Shown: piece by piece, positions 57,322-64,000 of the stretch
Numbering within the stretch: position 1 is the stretch's first letter
Layout of the letters: every line of letters begins with the position of its first letter
Assembly (NCBI GenBank): GCA_041913905.1
Contig: JAYSEK010000002.1
Coordinates: forward strand, 124,001-188,000
Reading direction: 5' to 3'
Source: Roseateles_B sp041913905
Lineage (GTDB): Bacteria; Pseudomonadota; Gammaproteobacteria; Burkholderiales; Burkholderiaceae_C
Length of the DNA stretch: 64,000 nucleotides
Made by a program: the position numbers and the translations under genes
The notes under the pieces: generated by a model
Told to the model about the DNA's origin: nothing
What the model saw: only the letters and a program-made list of their open reading frames with translations
Database searches by the model: none

Positions 57322-59301
57322 TCAGACCTTGTCCAGCTTGAGGCTGCTCGCCTCGCTGGTCAGGTAGCCCACGCAGGCGCCGAAGCGGTTCTTGTAGTTG
57401 CTGTTGATCAGCGGCTCCAGCGTGCTCTTGACCACGTTGTGGATGGAGCCCCAGTCGCCAGGATGCTGGAAGTTGCTGGTGATGTAGGTCCAGCCGTTGA
57501 GATCGTCCACCACGCCCAGGCCGGTGGCCTCGGCGCCGGCCGGCATGGAGACCAGGCGGCTGAGCTGTTTGGTGTCGACGTTGTAGGCCCAGACGAAGTT
57601 GTTGACGTGCTGGCCGCTGTCCTCGCCGATGAAGAGGGTGCGCAGCTTTTCAGAGAACTTCAGGTTGTCCGGGTTGGCGATCTTCTCGGGATTGGCGGTG
57701 TTGCCCAGGGCGTCGGCCGCGATGTCCTCACCGACCAGCAGAGCGCGGGTCAGGCTGGGCACCCAGTCGCTGGCGATGGCGCCGCCGACGGTGTCCTTCT
57801 GCCCGGCGCTCAAGGTATGGGCGAACACGCCACCGGCGACGAGCGCCTTGTCCACGCCGACGCCATAGGCCTCGTTGTACGCGCCGTGGCCCTTGACCAT
57901 CGAGGACTGGATGTTCTGCAGGGCCGAGTAGGCGATCTTGTCCCGGGCGTTGACCGTTGTGCCTTCCATCTTGGTGAAGGCCATGGAGCCGCCCTTGATC
58001 GCGGCGTAGCGATGGGTTTCCAGGAAGGCGGCGGCCTTGTCCATGCCGGCCTTCACGCGCACCCATTGCACCTTGCCGGAGAGCCAGATCTTGGTGAAGC
58101 TCGCGTCCTTGGGGTCGGTGGTGGCCACATCCATGATGTCCGTGGGCTTGAGCGTGTTGGCCAGGGCCTCGATCTCGGCGCTGGTGGCGGAGCCCAGCTT
58201 GATCCAGCTGATGGGCGCACCGGCGGCGGCCGGGTCCAGCGAGAAGCCGGCGCCGAACTTGGCCACGTACAGGGAGCCCGCCGACAGATCCTTTTCCTTG
58301 TCCGCCACGAACATGAAGAAGCCGCCGTTGGTGGCGTCGTCGCCCATGAGGGCGGTGCGGTTGTCGGGCATCACCTGGATCAGCTCGTGCGAGATGCGGC
58401 CCAGGCAGTAGTGCTTCTTGATCGTGCCGCTGCCGTCCGGGTTGACGGTGACTTCGGGCAGATGGCCGTAGTGATAGGGATTGGCCTTGCTCTCGTCGCC
58501 GAACAGGTTCTTGCTGTAGGCCTTGAACATGCTGTTGGAGGCGATGGTGAAGGCGTCCGGCTCGTACTCCTCCGAGGACAGGTGGGTGCCCCAGGGCGAG
58601 AGGCTGGAGCCGCAGGTGATCCACAGACCGTGGGCGCTGGACGTGTCCACGTTGTGGTACTTCACCAGGCTCAGCTTGCCGGTGGTTTGGTCCTGGTCCA
58701 GGGTCAGCACGGCAATCGGGGAGGGCAGCCGGCCGTACATGTCGGTCTTGCCGTCCTGGGCCCAGGTCGTGTATTCGAACTGCACGACCGCGAACACGGC
58801 CTTGCCCTTGACGCCGGGCACGTTGGCATTGGGCACGGCCAGCAGCGAGGTGCCGTCGGGCGAGTCGCTGAAGAACTGGCGCTCCTTGCCGGCCACCGTG
58901 GTGTCCATGATGGGCTTGCCGTTGATGTCAACGTAGGCGCCGGCGAGCACGGTGCCGCCCTTGCCGTCCGGCACCATGTCCCCGGTCATGAAGAAGGGCT
59001 GGTAGGCCAGCTTGAAGCTCTGCTTGCTGCTGTCGCTGAGGGTGACCTCCAGCGAGGACGCCACCAGGGTCTTGGCCATGCCGGCGGCGTCCGCCAGGCT
59101 GGGCGCAGCCATCGCCGCGAAGCTGGCGGCGCTGAAGGTCGGTGCGGGCTTGGGTGCCGGCGCGGGGCTGTCGTCGCCGCCGCTGCCGCAAGCGGTCAGC
59201 ATCGAGCTGGCGGCCATGCCGCTGAGGGGCAGCATGAGGGGCGCGCCCAGGAACTTCAGGGCTTGACGACGGTTGGGTGTGCTGGACATGGTCTGGCTCA
59301 T
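57322..59301 (-). CDS. PhoX-family (DUF839) alkaline phosphatase, Tat lipoprotein
   Basis: 659 residues. The N-terminus combines a twin-arginine motif (NRRQALKFLG) and a lipobox (MLTACGS, lipidated Cys C38), so it is probably a Tat-exported lipoprotein. The rest is the PhoX/DUF839 six-bladed propeller (HGLWITCGSSLSPWGTHLSS, EEYEPDAF, and PDNRTALMGDDATNGGFFMF) that carries iron/calcium-dependent phosphatase centres in PhoX. No Pho box was recognised upstream. Confidence 0.88.
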   Translation of the reverse strand: MSQTMSSTPNRRQALKFLGAPLMLPLSGMAASSMLTACGSGGDDSPAPAPKPAPTFSAASFAAMAAPSLADAAGMAKTLVASSLEVTLSDSSKQSFKLAYQPFFMTGDMVPDGKGGTVLAGAYVDINGKPIMDTTVAGKERQFFSDSPDGTSLLAVPNANVPGVKGKAVFAVVQFEYTTWAQDGKTDMYGRLPSPIAVLTLDQDQTTGKLSLVKYHNVDTSSAHGLWITCGSSLSPWGTHLSSEEYEPDAFTIASNSMFKAYSKNLFGDESKANPYHYGHLPEVTVNPDGSGTIKKHYCLGRISHELIQVMPDNRTALMGDDATNGGFFMFVADKEKDLSAGSLYVAKFGAGFSLDPAAAGAPISWIKLGSATSAEIEALANTLKPTDIMDVATTDPKDASFTKIWLSGKVQWVRVKAGMDKAAAFLETHRYAAIKGGSMAFTKMEGTTVNARDKIAYSALQNIQSSMVKGHGAYNEAYGVGVDKALVAGGVFAHTLSAGQKDTVGGAIASDWVPSLTRALLVGEDIAADALGNTANPEKIANPDNLKFSEKLRTLFIGEDSGQHVNNFVWAYNVDTKQLSRLVSMPAGAEATGLGVVDDLNGWTYITSNFQHPGDWGSIHNVVKSTLEPLINSNYKNRFGACVGYLTSEASSLKLDKV

Positions 59302-59418
59302 TCAGAGTGATGCTCGAACCGCCTGGCTGCAGGGCTGGGCGGTGCTTGAGCCCGGCACTCTAGGGAGGGGCCATGTCAGCGCCGTGAAGCTTTGATGGCG
59401 GCGCTGACACAAAAGCAG

Positions 59419-59441
59419 AAGAGGCTCCCGGGGGAGCCTCT
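59419..59441 (-). terminator. Terminator after the thrB–BPSS1780 pair
   Basis: AGAGGCTCCC pairs with GGGAGCCTCT around GG; the following minus-strand sequence is TTCTGCTTTTG. Confidence 0.75.
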
Positions 59442-59477
59442 CTCATGCCATGAGCCACCGCGGCGGCGGCCAGGGGG

Positions 59478-60326
59478 TCAGGTCTTGCTGCTCAGCACGT
59501 CCTTGGGGGCGCCGAACATGAAGCAGTCCACGAAGGTGAAGTAGAGCGAGGCGTAGAAGGCCGAGCCCAGCGCGTACATGGCGACGATGCCCAGCAGCGG
59601 CAGCAGCGCGCTCAGCCCCGTCAGCGCCAGCGCAGCGCTGACCATGCCGCCGGCCAGGCTGGCGATGAGTTGCACGCCCAGCCATCCCAGCATGTAGACG
59701 GCAAAGGCGCCGCGGTTGCGCCATACGCCCAAGGTGCTGGAGAACAAGGCCTGCAATGCGCCCTGGCCGCCCCAATGCACCAGGGCGGGGGCATGCCAGT
59801 AAGGCGTGCTGATCAGCGCGATCCAGCTCAGGCGCAGCAGGAAGCCGCTGAACAGCACCGGCTCCGCCACGGGCAGCTCGCCGGGCTTGCCGGACTCCTG
59901 GCTGGCCTGCGTCATGGCGTCCATGAACTTGTCCAGCGCGTTGCCAAAGGCGCCGCCGTCGAGCTGGTCCAGCAGCAGCAGGCCGCCCACGGTCAGCAGT
60001 GCGAAGCTGAAGCCCAGCACCAGCTGGGTGTTGCGACGCTCGGCCGTCAGCCGCAGCGGCGCGATGAAGACGCTCGGCACGGGCCGCTTGCCCTGCAGCA
60101 CCAGGTGCGTGGCCAGCATGAAGCCCAGCGAGAACAGCGGCATGGTGGCCAGCAGCAGGAAGCGCAGGGGCGCCGGCAGGGCCAGGGTCAGCAGGTTCAG
60201 CAGCATCAGGGCCGAGAACAGCCCCACCATGCCCAGCGGCGCGCGCTGCACGATCTTGAAGCCGTGGCGCACCCACAGCAGGCCGTTGGCTGCGGGGACG
60301 TTCTGCAGATGGAGGGTCAGGGCCAT
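59478..60326 (-). CDS. BPSS1780-family membrane protein
   Basis: 282 residues with about six hydrophobic segments. It matches the BPSS1780 family of Burkholderiales by its N-terminus (LWVRHGFKIVQRAPLGMVGL) and position next to homoserine kinase. The start ATG touches the thrB stop with no gap, so the two are cotranscribed. Function unknown; the C-terminal FTFVDCFMFGAPKDV is conserved in character. Confidence 0.8.
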   Translation of the reverse strand: MALTLHLQNVPAANGLLWVRHGFKIVQRAPLGMVGLFSALMLLNLLTLALPAPLRFLLLATMPLFSLGFMLATHLVLQGKRPVPSVFIAPLRLTAERRNTQLVLGFSFALLTVGGLLLLDQLDGGAFGNALDKFMDAMTQASQESGKPGELPVAEPVLFSGFLLRLSWIALISTPYWHAPALVHWGGQGALQALFSSTLGVWRNRGAFAVYMLGWLGVQLIASLAGGMVSAALALTGLSALLPLLGIVAMYALGSAFYASLYFTFVDCFMFGAPKDVLSSKT

Positions 60327-61307
60327 TCAGCTTTCCTGGGGCGTGAGGGCATGCCAGGCGTGCGCCAGGCGTTCGCGCAGCACACGCTCGAAGTGGGTGG
60401 GGTCGTGGGGCTTGAGCAGCGAGGCCTCGCGCGGCAGATGGAAGTCCCACAGGCGCGAGATCCAGAAGCGCAGGGCCGCCGCGCGCAGCAGGGCCGGCAT
60501 CAGGCGATGCTCGGCGCCGCTCAAGGGGCGCTCGCGCTCGTAGGCCAGCACGAAGGCCTGGGCGCGGGACTCGTCCAGGCGGCCGCTGGCCAGGTCGATG
60601 CACCAGTCGTTGAGGCACACGGCGATGTCGAACAGCCAGGTGTCGACGCCGGCGAAGTAGAAATCGAAGAAGCCGCTGAGCTGCTCGCGGCCGGGCAGGC
60701 CTTCGAACATGACGTTGTCGCGGAAGAGATCGGCATGGACGGGCCCGCGCGGCAGCTCGGCATAGGTCTGCGAGGCCGCCAACTGCTGCTGGAAGGCCAG
60801 CTCGCTGGACAGCAGCTCGGCCTGCTCGGACGCCAGGAAGGGCAGCACGACGGGCACCGTCTCGCTCCACCAGGCCAGGCCGCGCAGATTGGGCTGGCTC
60901 AGCGCGAAGTCCTGGCCGGCCAGGTGCATGCGGGCCAGCATGGCGCCCACCTGCTCGCAATGAAAGAGATCCGGCGCCAGCTGATGGCCGCCGCGCAGCC
61001 GGTTCACCACCGCAGCCGGCTTGCCCTGCACCTCATGCAGGATCTCGCCGGACTCATCGGCCTGCGGATCGGGCACCGGGATGCCGCGGCCGGCCAGATG
61101 CTTCATCAGGCGCAGGTAGAAGGGCAGTTGCTCGAAGCTCAGGCGTTCGAAGACCGTCAGCACGTAGTCGCCGCGCTCGGTGCTGACGAAGTAGTTGGTG
61201 TTCTCGATGCCGGCCGTGATGCCGCGCAGATCGGTGACGGTGCCCAGGCGCAGGCGGTCCATCAGATGCTGGGCCTGGGGCGGGGTGACTTGGGTGAAAA
61301 CGGCCAT
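60327..61307 (-). CDS. thrB: Homoserine kinase
   Basis: 326 residues of the aminoglycoside-phosphotransferase-like (type II) homoserine kinase found in beta- and alphaproteobacteria. Motifs: GIENTNYFVST, GPVHADLFRDNVMFEG (catalytic Asp), and GFFDFYFAGVDTWLFDIAV. It phosphorylates homoserine in threonine synthesis. It is followed directly by the BPSS1780 gene and preceded by DUF2782. Confidence 0.95.
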   Translation of the reverse strand: MAVFTQVTPPQAQHLMDRLRLGTVTDLRGITAGIENTNYFVSTERGDYVLTVFERLSFEQLPFYLRLMKHLAGRGIPVPDPQADESGEILHEVQGKPAAVVNRLRGGHQLAPDLFHCEQVGAMLARMHLAGQDFALSQPNLRGLAWWSETVPVVLPFLASEQAELLSSELAFQQQLAASQTYAELPRGPVHADLFRDNVMFEGLPGREQLSGFFDFYFAGVDTWLFDIAVCLNDWCIDLASGRLDESRAQAFVLAYERERPLSGAEHRLMPALLRAAALRFWISRLWDFHLPREASLLKPHDPTHFERVLRERLAHAWHALTPQES

Positions 61308-61340
61308 GGCAGGGGGCAGGGCGCCGGCAGCGCCGACGGA

Positions 61341-61721
61341 TCAGAAGCTGAACAGTCGCCAGACGCGCTGGCCGACGCCGGCCTTGGCCGATGCGGCTCC
61401 GGGGCTCAGGTCGCGGCCGGGCTCGCCCAGCAGGATCTCGTACTCCGGGGCCCGGCCCTTGGGCTTGACCTTGGCGCTGACCGTCTGGCCGCGCACGCGG
61501 AGCTCTTCGATGCGGATGCTGTCGTCTTCCAGCCGGATCTCCTGCACCACGGGTTCTGGTGGATCCTGGGGAAGGGGCGGGGCGGCCGGGGTGTCGGCGG
61601 CATGGGCCTGGGAGGCCAGCGAGGCGATCAGCCCGCAAGCCAGGGACAGGGCAGCCCGCGCCCCGGACCGGGCCGGCCGAGGCAGGGGCCGTGACGAATG
61701 GGGGCGGGACGGATTCTGCAT
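61341..61721 (-). CDS. DUF2782 periplasmic protein
   Basis: 126 residues. A signal peptide (ALSLACGLIASLASQAHA) is followed by a Pro-rich spacer and the DUF2782 domain (IRIEELRVRGQTVSAKVKPK, then QRVWRLFSF at the end). Small proteins of this family lie between polA and thrB in many betaproteobacteria; function unknown. TAGAAT lies 6 nt before its ATG. Confidence 0.85.
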   Translation of the reverse strand: MQNPSRPHSSRPLPRPARSGARAALSLACGLIASLASQAHAADTPAAPPLPQDPPEPVVQEIRLEDDSIRIEELRVRGQTVSAKVKPKGRAPEYEILLGEPGRDLSPGAASAKAGVGQRVWRLFSF

Positions 61722-61727
61722 CCGCCG

Positions 61728-61733
61728 ATTCTA
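61728..61733 (-). promoter_or_regulatory. -10-like box (TAGAAT) of a probable leaderless promoter
   Basis: TAGAAT lies 6 nt before the DUF2782 ATG (61721). It shares an 85-bp divergent region with polA, whose GACAAT box (61793–61798) lies 8 nt before its ATG. Confidence 0.5.
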
Positions 61734-61806
61734 TGCGTGGCCAAGCGCAGCCTTCCCTCGGCCTGCTGACAGCATTCGCCGATGCCTTGCGTGACAATGC
61801 GCCCCC

Positions 61807-64000
<2,194 letters not shown>

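Overview
The window is a 64 kb stretch of a GC-rich bacterial chromosome, densely packed and strongly G/C at third codon positions. Gene content and order point to a betaproteobacterium of the order Burkholderiales, probably the Rubrivivax/Roseateles/Leptothrix side. The evidence is the homoserine kinase–BPSS1780 pair beside DUF2782 and polA, recJ with an RpfE-like gene, lysR divergent from lysA, FolE2, two methyl-accepting chemotaxis proteins, and GC-rich intergenic palindromes. I see no plasmid, phage, IS, CRISPR or tRNA/rRNA gene. The lineage is an inference.

Layout. 1–12 kb: start of pepN, prfB with its programmed frameshift, a DUF4212 protein, a secreted metzincin protease, small enzymes, an acyl-CoA synthetase, a DUF2975/HTH pair, then ybaK-type, plsY and RidA-type genes. 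12.7–20.6 kb: an accessory-looking region with three membrane M56 metallopeptidases, two BlaI/MecI-type repressors, a periplasmic TonB-C-like protein, a chemoreceptor and a 57-bp tandem repeat. One repressor/peptidase pair separates the PHP phosphoesterase gene from the YciO-type gene. 20.7–31.8 kb: PHP protein, second chemoreceptor, recJ, rpfE-like, LpxH-like phosphatase, ppk1 and ppx (convergent), ZIP transporter. 31.9–42.2 kb: universal stress protein, sulfurtransferase, EamA exporter, Rieske oxygenase, the isoprenoid set xseB–ispA–dxs, folE2, lysR/lysA. 42.3–55 kb: ahpC–ahpF, AraC regulator with hydrolase, rarD-type exporter, a ThiS/MoaD-like protein with a BNR-propeller protein, CocE-type hydrolase, rluA-type, ychJ-type and uvrD. 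55–64 kb: a block of inverted repeats, POT transporter, PhoX-type phosphatase, BPSS1780, thrB, DUF2782 and the 5' part of polA.

How genes work together. xseB–ispA–dxs run close together (DXP, then farnesyl diphosphate); ahpC and ahpF form a peroxide-reduction pair; ppk1 and ppx make and degrade polyphosphate; lysR probably controls lysA. In each BlaI–M56 module the repressor gene overlaps the peptidase gene, and paired palindromes lie immediately before the repressor start. This looks like an autoregulated membrane-signal/proteolysis switch without a beta-lactam-binding domain.

Most notable: two repressor operators of identical geometry but different half-site sequence; about a dozen genes whose start codon follows a -10-like hexamer by 6–8 nt with no Shine-Dalgarno sequence, suggesting frequent leaderless transcription; the 57-bp repeat; two leader/terminator structures (before the ZIP and Rieske genes); and the inverted-repeat block after uvrD.
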